NCBI RefSeq assembly: GCF_013368755.1
Contig: NC_049562.1
Coordinates: 4,216,001-4,280,000, forward strand
Length of the DNA stretch: 64,000 nucleotides
Direction: 5' to 3'
DNA from: Talaromyces rugulosus
Taxonomy: Eukaryota > Ascomycota > Eurotiomycetes > Eurotiales > Trichocomaceae
How positions within the stretch are numbered: position 1 is the stretch's first letter; each line of letters opens with the position of its first letter. The translations under genes were made by a program, and so were the position numbers. This document shows, piece after piece, positions 12,211-22,450 of this stretch. The notes beneath the pieces are model-generated. The model had not been told where the DNA came from, did no database searches, and was given only the letters and a program-made list of their open reading frames with translations.

Positions 12211-13311
12211 TCAGCCCAGGTCAACGCTCAAGCCCTTGAGAAAACGCTCTGCATGATGCCTGCTCCGCAACTCCTGCACTTTCCTCTTCCGCTCCTCCTT
12301 GATCCGATCCCGTTCAGCCCTGCGCTCGCCACGTATCTCGCGCTCTCGCTCCGTTTCCCTGCGCGTGCTGAGCAGTTCCTCCATCTCCTTCTCGCGTGTC
12401 TTTTCATCTGCCGAAAACTTGTAAAACCCCGTCCCGCGCGTCCGCACTTCAGCCTCGGCATCGTAGTGTGCCTGTTCTGGCGGTGTCGGTGAGCGGTCAC
12501 GCCGGGCAGCCAGAAACGCCATTTGCGAGGCCATGGCGGCATCCGGGTTGAATGCGTGCGATTGTATGGCTTCGCCGTGGATTAGGTTCGATGGGCGTGC
12601 GGGTCGAGATGCATCTTTTCCTTCTTCGCCTTCGAGTTGTTGTTGGCTTCGTCTTGCTCGTGCGGCCTGCGCGGCTTCGGCTTTTGTTCCCTGGCGTGTT
12701 CGGCCAAATTCGTCTTCGTAGTCGACCATTGATCTGGTTTCTTCGTCGTCGTCATCATCGCCATTGTGCTCTTGTTCGGCCCATTTGCGGTCAAAATCTA
12801 CAAGCGCATTCTTCTCTCTCCGACGCATGCGAGCATCACTACTACCATCAGCCATATCGTCATCATCGCTGCTTTCCCCCTCGGCGAGATGATATCCCTT
12901 TTTCAGATCTTCGTAAATATGCGCTTTCTCTTCCATGCGCCGTTTTGAGCGCTGAAGTGTTGCTGCATCGACCTGGCCGACTGCGTCGGAGTTTTGGTGT
13001 GCTTGTTGATGTTGTTGTCGAACGCCGTGCACGTCTTCTGCCTCGTCGGCTGCCGCGCGTTTTAGGGCGCCTTTGTTGTGGACGGCGAATATGTCTGGTT
13101 TGGAGTCTTTGGACGGGCGACTGCGTCGTCCGCGACTAGAAGAAGACTGGGATGTGGATGTCGCATCTTTGGAGATTAGTGACGAGAGATGGGTCGTGAA
13201 GGCGAGGGTCGAGGATGAAGAGAGATCCTTTTGGCTAGTAGCGCTTTGTTTGGAACGTTGGATGCCATAGAGCGATGACGATGAGGAGGATGTTTGTTGC
13301 TTCGAAGTCAT
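12211..13311 (-). CDS. CCDC174-family nuclear protein
   Basis: A single exon encodes 366 residues starting MTSKQQTSSSSSSLYGIQ. Features in order: a Ser-rich N-terminus, a basic patch (RGRRSRPSKDSKPD), an acidic block (GESSDDDDMADG), the motif SMVDYEDEFGRTR near residue 195, GTGFYKFSADEKTRE near 298, and a long Arg/Glu-rich helix at the C-terminus. The DYEDEFGR and GFY-F-S-DE combination is characteristic of CCDC174, a nuclear protein linked to the exon junction complex and mRNA processing in animals. A role in splicing or RNA metabolism here is inference from the family. It shares a 290-bp divergent promoter with homoserine dehydrogenase. Confidence 0.8.
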   Translation of the reverse strand: MTSKQQTSSSSSSLYGIQRSKQSATSQKDLSSSSTLAFTTHLSSLISKDATSTSQSSSSRGRRSRPSKDSKPDIFAVHNKGALKRAAADEAEDVHGVRQQHQQAHQNSDAVGQVDAATLQRSKRRMEEKAHIYEDLKKGYHLAEGESSDDDDMADGSSDARMRRREKNALVDFDRKWAEQEHNGDDDDDEETRSMVDYEDEFGRTRQGTKAEAAQAARARRSQQQLEGEEGKDASRPARPSNLIHGEAIQSHAFNPDAAMASQMAFLAARRDRSPTPPEQAHYDAEAEVRTRGTGFYKFSADEKTREKEMEELLSTRRETEREREIRGERRAERDRIKEERKRKVQELRSRHHAERFLKGLSVDLG

Positions 13312-13601
13312 GGCGCTTATTATTTATTGTTTTGCGATCAAAAATGATAATCATGATGATGATGATGATGATGTTCTAATTAAATTGTTAGTGATGGAGC
13401 TCTAGCCCCACATTTCCCAGCTTGGGCCAATCATGCTGTGGCTGGGCCCGATAACGTCAGGTCCTCCGATTATCGCAGGCCCCGACGACTGCCCCGCATC
13501 GATCAGCTTTCGTTTCTGCAAATATCTTCATCCTCGACGTTTTAATCCTGATTAATCAGATAATTTGTTGTTCCAGCGTCTCAATTGCAAATCAAACAGC
13601 C
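13312..13601. promoter_or_regulatory. Divergent promoter, CCDC174 / homoserine dehydrogenase
   Basis: A CCAAT box stands at 13437-13441 (GGGCCAATCA), the binding site of the fungal HAP complex. An (ATG)n microsatellite lies at about 13352-13373 near the CCDC174 start. No perfect Gcn4/CpcA site (TGACTCA) was seen. Confidence 0.4.
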
Positions 13602-14771
13602 ATGCCTTCGAAACAAATCTACCTCGGCGTCATCGGTAAGTTCATCTTAACGCCATTCCCTATCTATACACAGTATTGACATAAAACAGGCGTCGGCGGC
13701 GTGGGAACTTCATTCCTCCAACAGCTCTCAAAACTCCCCAGTCCTCCTACACTCGTCCTCCTGGCACGCTCTTCGCAAACCCTCCTCTCCCCAGCACCCG
13801 CATACTCCCCGGCCATCCCAGCAGGCGACTGGCAAACCGCGTCAGCGAACCCCTCCCTCACCAAATCCGGCGCCCTGAGCCCCTCAGAAATCGTATCCTA
13901 CCTCTCCTCTGCGCCCAGCGGCAGCCGCTCCGTGCTCGTCGACAATACTTCGGACCCAGCCCTGGCCAGCGCATACCCGCAGTTCCTCAAGGCCGGCATC
14001 TCCGTCGTGACGCCCAACAAAAAGGGCTTTTCGTCGGACCTGTCGCTGTGGAAGGACATCTTTGCCTCTGCGGCTAGCGGTGGCGCGCTTGTCTACCATG
14101 AAAGCACCGTTGGCGCGGGCCTGCCGGTCCTTTCAACCCTGCGTGATCTCGTCGCGACGGGCGACCAGGTAACTCGCATCGAAGGCGTATTTTCTGGCAC
14201 ACTGTCCTTTCTCTTCAACACATTCGCACCTGTGTCAGCGTCAAGTGAAGCAAAATGGAGCGATGTCGTCAGCCAGGCCAAGGATCTGGGCTACACCGAA
14301 CCAGACCCGCGCGACGACCTGAACGGCATGGACGTTGCACGCAAACTCACCATTTTGGCACGAATCGTGGGGCTGCAGGTTCAAAGCCCAGAGTCTTTCC
14401 CCATCGAGTCCCTGATCCCCGCCGAACTGGCCTCGTTGCCGGGCACAGCTGCCGGTATTCAGGAATTCATGACCCGTTTGCCAGAATTTGACGGACAGAT
14501 GACTGCGCTGAAAGAACAGGCTGAGAAGGCTGGCAAAGTGGTGCGGTATGTCGGTAGCATTGACGTTGCCAAGAACGAGGTCAAGGTGGGACTACAGCAA
14601 TTTGACAAGGACAGCGCAATTGCGGGGCTCAAGGGCAGTGACAATATCATCAGCTTTTATACGCAGCGCTACGGCAGTAACCCGCTGATTGTCCAGGGTG
14701 CTGGTGCCGGCGGTGAAGTCACAGCGATGGGTGTTTTGGCGGATCTGAACAAGGTTTTGGAGAGGCTGTAA
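13602..14771 (+). CDS. HOM6: Homoserine dehydrogenase
   Basis: Exons 13602-13635 and 13690-14771 give 371 residues. It catalyses NAD(P)H-dependent reduction of aspartate semialdehyde to homoserine, the branch point to threonine, methionine and isoleucine. The dinucleotide-binding loop GVIGVGGVG is at residues 9-17, with the intron splitting its glycine codon. VVTPNKKGF is near 117-125 and the family signature GYTEPDPRDDLNGMDVARK is at about 212-230. Asp226 and Lys230 correspond to the catalytic Asp219 and Lys223 of the yeast enzyme. Length matches yeast Hom6 and the protein lacks a fused aspartokinase. The start is the only ATG that supplies the first strand of the Rossmann fold. Confidence 0.96.
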
Positions 14772-14865
14772 AAATAAATTAAAAAGAATTATATACAAAT
14801 GGAACTAAAATGGTTTAGAGTGATGATCTAGTATGTCTATTTCATATGAAAAAAAAAATATACAC

Positions 14866-16350
14866 CTATTTATCGTCTCGCAAATATGCCTTGACGGCAT
14901 CAGCCCAGACCGGTCCTCGCTTGTATCCATGAATAGCCGGCGTACCCCCGTTCTTGAGTCCGTCAATGGCCACTGCAAGATCCTCACCGAGTCCCTCCTT
15001 TTTGATCTGGCTGATCGGGTAGGTATATGTGTGGAAACCAAAAACGATTGCTTTGGAATTGGGCAGACGATGCAGGGTCTGGCGCTCGCAGCGGAGAAGT
15101 GTCTGTTCAAATGATTAGATTGTATCACCGAGAAAGAGAAAGAAAGAAAGAAAGAAAGAAAAAGAAAAACATACAGAGTCAATATCCAACTCCCCCTCTT
15201 TAATCTTTTCCTCATCTTTGGCCTGTTCCCCAGTGCTGTGCAAGCCGCCAAAGGCAGCAAACAATTCTGTATTTGTCGAAATACTCCAGTTGGCCCGCTT
15301 GACATATTTATTCGCTTCCAACCCATCAAAATACCGATCCATACTGCGCTCCAGTTTCTCCTGATACCCCGGAACAGGCGCATGGATCTGAGCAAGCCGT
15401 TTCCCGAGTTTCTTGCGAGGGTTGAAGCCGGCTGGGTAGCATGTTTCGTATGCGACGAGTTTGTATTTTGCATCTTTGCCTTCTTTGCCATCTTCTTCTT
15501 CATGCTCAGGGAGCAAAATGAGAAAATCCTCATCCACAGTCTTGCACAAAATCTCCAGCGCGCGTTTCGGTGAATTCAATCGCGTGACTTCAGACGGATA
15601 CAACTCCTTCATGACGAGATTCTCGAGCATATACGCTTTCCCAGTCTCAAATGCAGTCTCGTGCAAACGAAAAAGGGTAGGATAGCGCACGGGCAGATAC
15701 GTGGACATGATGTATCGGTAAAAATCGCTCACGGCGGCGACGATGCGTTTGTCGGATTCGTCGTGCATGGCAACGACAATGTCTGGGTGTTCTTTGAGGA
15801 TTTTGCGGCGGTATTGCACACGTTCTTTGTATGTTTTGTCCATGGGGATGAGTTCGTCGGGGTTGAGGGTTTCGAGGGCTGTTTTTATAGAGTTAGTTTA
15901 TATTTAGTATCAGTAGGCTGTCTTGTGTGTACCCATAGTAAGGTGGTATTTTGGTTTGAATGGCCTCAATTGCAACGGTTCCGCCGTCGCCAAGTTAAAG
16001 TCCTCAAGGCGAGCTGGCACCGGAAACCCAGGCGAGTCGAGATAGCGAGCCTTTTTCGAGACTCTAATTTTGCTCTATCCATCATTAATCAGTAAATATT
16101 TTATAACAAAAAGTAAATGTGAAACAAAAAGAGAGAGAGAGAGAGATACAATCTTCGACCAGGCCTGCGTCAGAAAAATAGCCAGCAGTGCGGCGAAAAT
16201 GGCCATCTGCGTTTGATCCATCTCGAGCGCTTTGGTCTTGAGCAGGTCTACATTTTCCCAAAAGTTGTCAATGGTCGCCTGGAAAGAATCGAGGATCATG
16301 TGGAGAAGCTCCAGAGGAGACTCTGGGAATTCCTCGGTGGTGGTCGCCAT
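14866..16350 (-). CDS. DUF3445 / haem-dependent oxidative N-demethylase-like protein
   Basis: Exons 16350-16150, 16074-15933, 15878-15175 and 15102-14866 give 427 residues. The N-terminus has one hydrophobic helix (MAIFAALLAIFLTQAW, about residues 49-64), so it may be membrane anchored. The joined exons read RPFKPKYHLTMG then LNPDELIPMDKTYKERV, followed by RRKILKEHPDIVVAM and a run to NWSISTNTELF. This is the pattern of the DUF3445 family, some members of which bind haem and dimethylamine-like substrates. The last exon ends in GFHTYTYPIS and a short basic tail. Intron 3 holds an AGAA microsatellite. The substrate is unknown. It is convergent with HOM6, with under 100 bp between stop codons. 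Confidence 0.72.
15131..15169 (+). repeat. AGAA microsatellite inside an intron
   Basis: A run of about eight to nine AGAA/GAAA units. It sits in the last intron of the DUF3445 gene and is read as a pyrimidine tract on the coding strand, upstream of the acceptor. Confidence 0.8.
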
Positions 16351-16855
16351 GGTGGTGGGAGTTGAGAGAGGCCAGACAAGCAAGAGAACAAAGCAAAGGC
16401 GGAAACGAAAGCCTTATCTATCGTCGCTCGAGCCCCTCTTGGTGATGATAAACTAGTCTTTGGTCAAGGTATCTGGAAAGTGGAAACGCCTGGAAGCTGC
16501 AAAGGTTCTGGAAGCTCCGCCTCCGCATTTGACCCCGGGCCAAGTCTTAACCCGGTTAGGCAAGTCCACGCAGTCATGTTACTGGGGGAAATAATGATAA
16601 TAATTCTAGTGCAAACATCTAGATGTGTTGATATGCTGGGAAATGCTAGTACTGCAAATTAAATATCAGTTGCATTTCCCACAACACGGTATCTGACCTG
16701 GCAGGTACTATTATTATCATTATCATTGTATGTAACATCACGTAGTCCTAGTTTCTGAGTGCCAATACCATCAAGACCGCAATTGGGTAGATATTAACGC
16801 AACGTCTGATGCTTCTAACCTCAATCTGCATTATGTTCCTGAGCATGTCTTGCTT
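16351..16855. other. Intergenic region upstream of DUF3445 gene
   Basis: About 500 bp containing the DUF3445 promoter and the 3' region of the small membrane-protein gene. A short near-palindromic ATTATTATCATTATCATT stretch lies near 16708. No gene is seen. Confidence 0.35.
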
Positions 16856-17237
16856 TCACCGCACCCGACGCGTACTTTCCCGTCTTGTGAAATCTTCTCC
16901 AGCTGCTTCCCCCCGTAAACTAAACGTCCTCCGGCGTCCACTGGGCCGGTTTGTCAAGTTCGGGGCTTGTGGCTTTCGCCAGCCCTGGTATCGACCGCCA
17001 ACAAGGGGTATTTCATGTACAACAATGCGAACCAAGTAATATATCAGGTCGAAAACGACGAGAGCAGCCCATGGGCCAATTGTAAGGGTGCCGAGGAAGA
17101 TCTAGCAGAAAATCAATGTTAGATATATATATTCCCACAAGAAAGGGGAAAAAAAGACATGGTATCCTTACGAAAACCCTAACAATCCATGTCTCCCAGA
17201 AGGCCAGATAATCTGGCAAAAGAGAATACCACGCCAT
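16856..17237 (-). CDS. Small two-helix membrane protein
   Basis: Exons 17237-17172 and 17101-16856 give 103 residues. The intron (70 nt) starts GTAAGG and ends TTTTCTGCTAG and the junction is phase 0. The protein begins MAWYSLLPDYLAFWETW, then has a hydrophobic stretch over the junction (VRVFIFLGTLTIGPWAALVVF) and another (LIYYLVRIVV), followed by a basic, Arg-rich C-terminal tail with several possible phosphosites (RRRTFSLRG). One or two membrane helices with a cytosolic tail are likely. The mixture of proline and glycine with aromatics looks like real coding sequence. I do not recognise a family and no function can be given. It is easy to miss because neither exon alone is long. Confidence 0.6.
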
Positions 17238-18029
17238 TGCTTGATGACTCCTCTCGAATATACCAAGGCAGGCGCTAACCAGGCTCGACGATCAAACAAG
17301 ATAGTATGTATCTGAAATTATATAGAAAGATTCGATTTAATCCACCTTGCGTAGGCTAGAAGCTGTGTGCGATAGTATAGCACGGATATAGTCCGGTAAA
17401 GCCCCTGATCTTCACATGCGCCAACCGAGCCGCGGATTACCCATCCAGAGTCAAGCCATGCGCTGGGTTCGAGAGCGGAGCAGCCAAACCATAGTTTGAC
17501 AGGCGAAGCAAGGGGATGATGATGCGGCGGCCAGGTTTACACTGGCTGGCCGGCTTGCTGATGGAAGTTGAGGCGGGTGACATGATTAACCAATATTCCC
17601 TCTGCTGTCTCGGGTTGCGCTGCCGCCAAGCAGCGCTAGTGTATTCTGGGAATAGCGTCTGGCATGCGATTAATCAGCGCCATATGTACTACTTACTATA
17701 CGCTCAAGATAGACATGTTTATTTTTGTTTACTGTGCTACGTTTAGAGAAAATAGATATCGTATCTCAGGCTGGGCCCTGATTACAAATAGGGTGCATCG
17801 CAAGGGCGCCGGTGCGGGGCGCGCTTCATCTACGGAGTATATACACTACATATCATTGACTAGATCGAGCCCCTCTTCTCCCGCGCGAATCCTGCAATTG
17901 TTTCCAACCGCCTCACCAGGACGTCCGTACAGCAGCGCTGGTCATATACAATCGTGGTTCTTCAGTTGGGACATTTCTCTTGACAGCCCTCAGTTTCTGG
18001 ACTTGCAGCGTGCGGTATACAGCGACACG
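17238..18029. other. Intergenic promoter region
   Basis: Divergent region between the small membrane-protein gene and the glutamate-cysteine ligase modifier gene. It contains moderately AT-rich DNA and a few short open frames without coding character. Confidence 0.35.
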
Positions 18030-19088
18030 ATGAAGCTCCTACTATCTACGTCGTAAGACTACCCCGCTGCCCGCAATTTTCTGACTGTCGTCTCATGATG
18101 ATCATCGTCCTTTGCATTATATCAATGTGATGATGTGATTGTAGATTACTAACAATGAACTCTATCTAGAAATATTATGACCGCCGGTCCCTCGGTGATC
18201 CGATTTCAAACAGAAAAGTCCAATGTCGAACTGATCAATTCGCTCAAGTCCAATTTCCAAGCAGCCCAACAAAGCGCCGGATACAACGAAAACAATGCAG
18301 CGACATGGACCAAAAAGGATGGCGACACGCTGTATATCCCCGCGACCGACTTTGCTCAATCCGGCCTATACGAGGACAGGGACCAGTACGACATCACAGT
18401 CAAGCTTTTTTATTTACCGGGAATACCAGCTTCAAGAAGATGCGCCCATACCCGCGAGGCTATCGATGTGGTACTGAAAGAGCTACATATCGATTCCATC
18501 GACCTGTTGATTGTCTCGTTCCCCGGCATGTCTTTCGATGCTGACGACGAGCCGGAGGAAGAAGATGACGAAGACGAAGGCTCACGCACTGGAAGCGGCA
18601 GCAGAGCGAGCGAAAGCACAGAGCAAGCCGACGATTTTGACAGCATGGTCAGGACGTGGCATGCGTTGGAAGCGCTGGCAGAGAATGGCAAAATCGCCCA
18701 GCTGGGCGTTGCAGAGTTCGGCACCGAACGTCTAGCCAAATTCCTCACCCAAACACGCATTCGTCCATCAGTGGACCAGATCAATGTGAAGGACTGCTGT
18801 GTTGTGCCAAAGTCGCTGATATTGTATGCCAAAACAGAGAAAATCCAACTTCTCACGCACAACGACTGCACGGATATCTTGCCTCGAGGAACGACTCGTG
18901 AATTGCTCAGTCCGGGTGAAAACAACACTTCGTCGCCGGTTCCGGCAGAGAACTTGCAAGGAGATATTGAGCCTCAATGGGTGGTCAAATATACTGCGGT
19001 CGTCAAGGACCGTGGAGTGATTGAGAACAAAGGATACTTTGCCTTAGCAGAGGTTGGAAGTTGTCTCAAGGCTCATGACGGCAATTGA
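18030..19088 (+). CDS. Glutamate-cysteine ligase regulatory (modifier) subunit
   Basis: Exons 18030-18052 and 18170-19088 give 313 residues. The intron has a clear TTACTAAC branch site. The fold is aldo-keto-reductase-like, as in animal GCLM: AIDVVLKELHIDSIDLLIVS then WHALEALAENGKIAQLGVAEF and a segment ending PSVDQINVKDCCVVPKSL, followed by KIQLLTHNDCTDILP. An acidic insert (DDEPEEEDDEDEG, about residue 130) interrupts the barrel. The subunit binds the catalytic glutamate-cysteine ligase and lowers its feedback inhibition by glutathione, the first step of glutathione synthesis in the cytosol. The catalytic tetrad of true aldo-keto reductases is not evident. It is convergent with BUD32 (150-bp gap). 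Confidence 0.88.
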
Positions 19089-19238
19089 GAGTTCTGTACT
19101 TGTTACTTTGTCTTTTTTTGAACTCTAGCAAGGCGTTTCTCCCGAGTACCAAAACTCGGCTTGATTTAGTGATTCTCATAGCATATAGTGGCGTTTAGAG
19201 ACCGTCAAACAATTGAGATGGCTTTTTTTTATTAGTTC

Positions 19239-20120
19239 TTAACCGAGCATACTCCTCTTTCGTCCACGCATCCTCACATCCTCCAACTTTTTAAGAACGC
19301 TCTTTGCCCCTTTGAAGCTATCTGAATAGCCCTGAAGGACATGAGAGAAAAACCCCTCGGTCATCGGATGAGTGCTTCCTAACGCTCGTTCCAGCACATA
19401 TAGATCGACCGCACGATCCTCGTCGTAGGCGCTCGTGCTCGCAAGACCAAAGTCAATAAGAAAGATGTCACCCGCCATGGACGGTGATTCTGTCATGTCG
19501 TTCGGATTCTGTCGTTCAAAGTGTTTCTCTGGATTCTGGTCCAATGGAAGATCGGAAGCTCGCAGGATCAGGTTACTGGTAGTCAGGTCTCCATGAACAA
19601 TACCAGCTTTGTGCATGCTCCCAACTACCTGGCCGATGCGCACCATCAGATCTTTGACTCGGGTTTCTTCTTCCTCCTTTTTAACTACTGCATCTTCTTG
19701 ACCCAACGCACTCAACGACGTCTTCATCCAGGCTTCCCACCTCTCCAACACAACCCTGACGGCCGGCCCATCAATCCATTCCATAAGCAACCACGCCCCC
19801 GCCGCACGCTGCTGGTCTCCGCCGCCTGATGGCTCCCAATCAACCGAAAGTACTGCAGGAACGCGAACGCCCTCGCGAACAAGCCTCAACAGACATCGAG
19901 CCTCTTGCAGGACTCGTTGGCGTGTCAGCCGTCGGTCTAGAGCTTCATGGCGATATGCCTTTGTGGGACGCACTTTCAGCGCCGCAGGAGTTTCTGGCGT
20001 GAGGAATGTGGTTTTGTATAAATGGGCTTCGGCGCCTTGGAAAAGTAGGACTGGTGGTGGATTCGTGTGCGTGAAGAGAGGTGGGAGGGATGGCGGGGTA
20101 TAAGTTGTTGCTGCCGCCAT
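19239..20120 (-). CDS. BUD32: EKC/KEOPS complex kinase Bud32
   Basis: A single exon encodes 293 residues. I chose the ATG at 20120 (MAAATTYTPP); an in-frame ATG at 20156 would add only 12 basic residues. This is a small atypical kinase: the lysine of AALKVRP is at residue 49, the catalytic loop is HGDLTTSN at 176-183 and the metal-binding DFGLAS at 223-228. The C-terminus ends in a basic tail (RMRGRKRSMLG) as in other Bud32/PRPK proteins. Within KEOPS it supports tRNA N6-threonylcarbamoyladenosine formation and telomere maintenance. An Ala/Glu/Lys insert near 138-155 lengthens the protein relative to the yeast enzyme. Confidence 0.94.
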   Translation of the reverse strand: MAAATTYTPPSLPPLFTHTNPPPVLLFQGAEAHLYKTTFLTPETPAALKVRPTKAYRHEALDRRLTRQRVLQEARCLLRLVREGVRVPAVLSVDWEPSGGGDQQRAAGAWLLMEWIDGPAVRVVLERWEAWMKTSLSALGQEDAVVKKEEEETRVKDLMVRIGQVVGSMHKAGIVHGDLTTSNLILRASDLPLDQNPEKHFERQNPNDMTESPSMAGDIFLIDFGLASTSAYDEDRAVDLYVLERALGSTHPMTEGFFSHVLQGYSDSFKGAKSVLKKLEDVRMRGRKRSMLG

Positions 20121-21452
20121 GGTCGTGACGTTTTTTTTTTTTCTTGACTGGGGCAAGGCCGCTATTATTAGAGTGGACTGTTTTGTTGGTATTTGAGTCT
20201 CGAGCCCTTTTATTTGTCGTCACCAGCAGGACTTGCAAGGATGAATGGTGTGAGGGGAGAAACAGTTGGCGGTTGCGGGGAGATTTGAGGATTTTCGATT
20301 TCTCCACCGCCGCGTCTGATTGGTCCGTTGGGCGTCATAAATTGTATAGATCGCAGCAAGATCTGTCGAACAACAATTAATTAAAACAGGTGGTTGGTTT
20401 TTTAATAAGGAGGGGTTACCTATGACAAGATACAGCCAAAAATATGTAAGACTTGATAACGCTACCATTGCCTGGAGTACAACTAAGATCCGCCGAATCG
20501 CCAGTGCAGTCGACTTTTGTGAAGATAGCAGGAACATTCGGATATCCTATTCTAAATTTACAGCAGAGTATATTTTTGTGAGTCGGGTTGAAGTTTATGC
20601 AGGATATTCCGCTGCTCAAGGTAGGAAAATCCATCGGGGATGGACAGTTCTTATCACTATATACAAACATACGTAGTTTTCCTGGAAGTTGCTACACGCT
20701 TAAAGCAAAAATACCGGAATTAATGTACTCTGGAGAGATCAGGGTCAATGTTTAATTGTATGTATATAAAGTATTTTAATGTTGTTTCGGTGGCGACCTT
20801 CAATTGATGTAGGGACCTTCAACATCTGAATCTAACAGAAATCCGTATGCACCCCGCACAATGGATTATTACTCTCGAGGAACACTTCATGAGTAGCCAT
20901 GTGTGGAAGGTGCTCCCAACATTTGACCAGGAGATCGCCCAATCATAGCCTAGAACGAGTTTCATGCGTACTAAAAATATACTCGAGCCCTCAGCTACAT
21001 ATCTACGCACCTGAAACCAAATACCAAGAGATTTCAAAAAACAATATCTGCCACCAAATTAGTTTCGAAGCGCAACGTGTTTCTGAAAGGGGGTCTGATG
21101 CCAATTCTCATTCATCCTGCTTAGCAAGACTTGGCCCCGCATATGTGCCCAGAATCAACCTCATGACATAGTATAAAACACCCCTAAATAGATTCCAGAC
21201 TACGTCAACCAAGACCGACTTTATCTTGTACCAGCTGCACTTGGCCGCATTTTGTCTTCAATTTATTGGCATAATAATTACCGATGAAAGGAAAAAGGAA
21301 AGAAGATGACGTTGATAGTGGAAATCAAAGTTATACATTTATAAAAGACATCTACTTCGCTGGATTTAAGATTACATCTCCAACAAAAGACTGAAATCAA
21401 TCAAGCTAGTAGAGCACACTTTTCTACAGGCTAAATTTCCAACATACTCAAA
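20121..21452. other. Intergenic region, BUD32 to secreted-protein gene
   Basis: About 1.3 kb with no supported gene. It becomes clearly more AT-rich to the right and marks the left border of the accessory block. Confidence 0.4.
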
Positions 21453-22197
21453 ATGCAGTGGATTACCATTCTGATCGCACTTGGTGCCTTCTCTACCCAG
21501 GTAGGAACCCATTCACAATAATCTATTAGCTTCATTCAACTCACAGAATTCCTTCCTTAGGTATACGGAGCTGCCACTGGCAGTCTCTTCGAGAAACTTC
21601 CGATAACAACCCCAACTTGGGAGGAGGTGGAAGTTACTCCAGGCGGTGATAAGGTCACCTTCAATGGCACCGTGCAAGAAGTGCATGCACAACTCCTCAA
21701 GCTGAACCCCAACTACGACAACGACTTCCCCGTCAAGCGTAACGAAGAGCCATCCAGCTTGACGAAGCGAGACTTTACCTATGAGAAATACTACTGCTGG
21801 GGAGAAGACGGCTGGCATTATGCCGACAAGTCCAGCAAACGCGGCGATAATGGTGACCTGAAGGATGGGATCAAATACCTAAATAGCATAGGAGGCACAC
21901 CCGGACAGTCCGCTGGCACCTGTGGTCGTCGCAGTTGCTCATACAATATGGCCATCTACTGGTGCAACGCGATAAGTTATTGCTCCGTTTTTTGCCTTCT
22001 CGATTTGAGGACTGCGTATTGACTTTACTAATTATTCTCTAATATAGAATTCTAAGAAACACTATCTCAAGTCCTATGCCACTATCGCTGATGGCGCTCA
22101 GTTCCTTTTGGACAAGTGCGGTGGAGATAACAAGCCCCATGGGGAGGTGGTCGCCCCTAATCACTGGAGCGTCAGGGTTGTATCGGATGCCTGTTAA
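21453..22197 (+). CDS. Small secreted six-cysteine protein with Kex2-type sites
   Basis: Exons 21453-21500, 21561-21968 and 22048-22197 give 201 residues with phase-0 joins. It starts with a signal peptide (MQWITILIALGAFSTQVYG). A pro-region follows with dibasic KR sites at residues 75-76 and 85-86, which Kex2 would cut. The mature part of about 115 residues has six cysteines (95, 137, 142, 151, 176, 201), enough for three disulphides, with the motif RSCSYNMAIYWC. Secreted fungal proteins of this design include effectors and antimicrobial or killer-type proteins; the role here is unknown. Intron 2 must start with GC, because no GT donor keeps the frame. If it is not spliced, the protein ends 18 residues into the intron. 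Confidence 0.68.
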
Positions 22198-22450
22198 ATG
22201 AATATTTGTTCAATGTTCAGGGAGTAGCAGATTTACCACAGAGAGCTACCGCGAATGTACGACGAGATGATGTAGATTTGGGGGAAGGTGATTGTTGATA
22301 GTCAGATCAGCCCTTTTTAATTTAATCATTTTGATCTATACATATGTATAAATCTTGGAAAACTGTAATATTGTGTCAAGAATGTTGAAGTTCAGTTTTG
22401 ACGTCTGACATCACAATTTTTATATACATATATATGCCTTCTGATAATAC

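Noticed and set aside
12552..13139. 195-codon plus-strand frame
   Set aside because: Antisense to CCDC174; Arg/Leu-rich shadow without conserved motifs.
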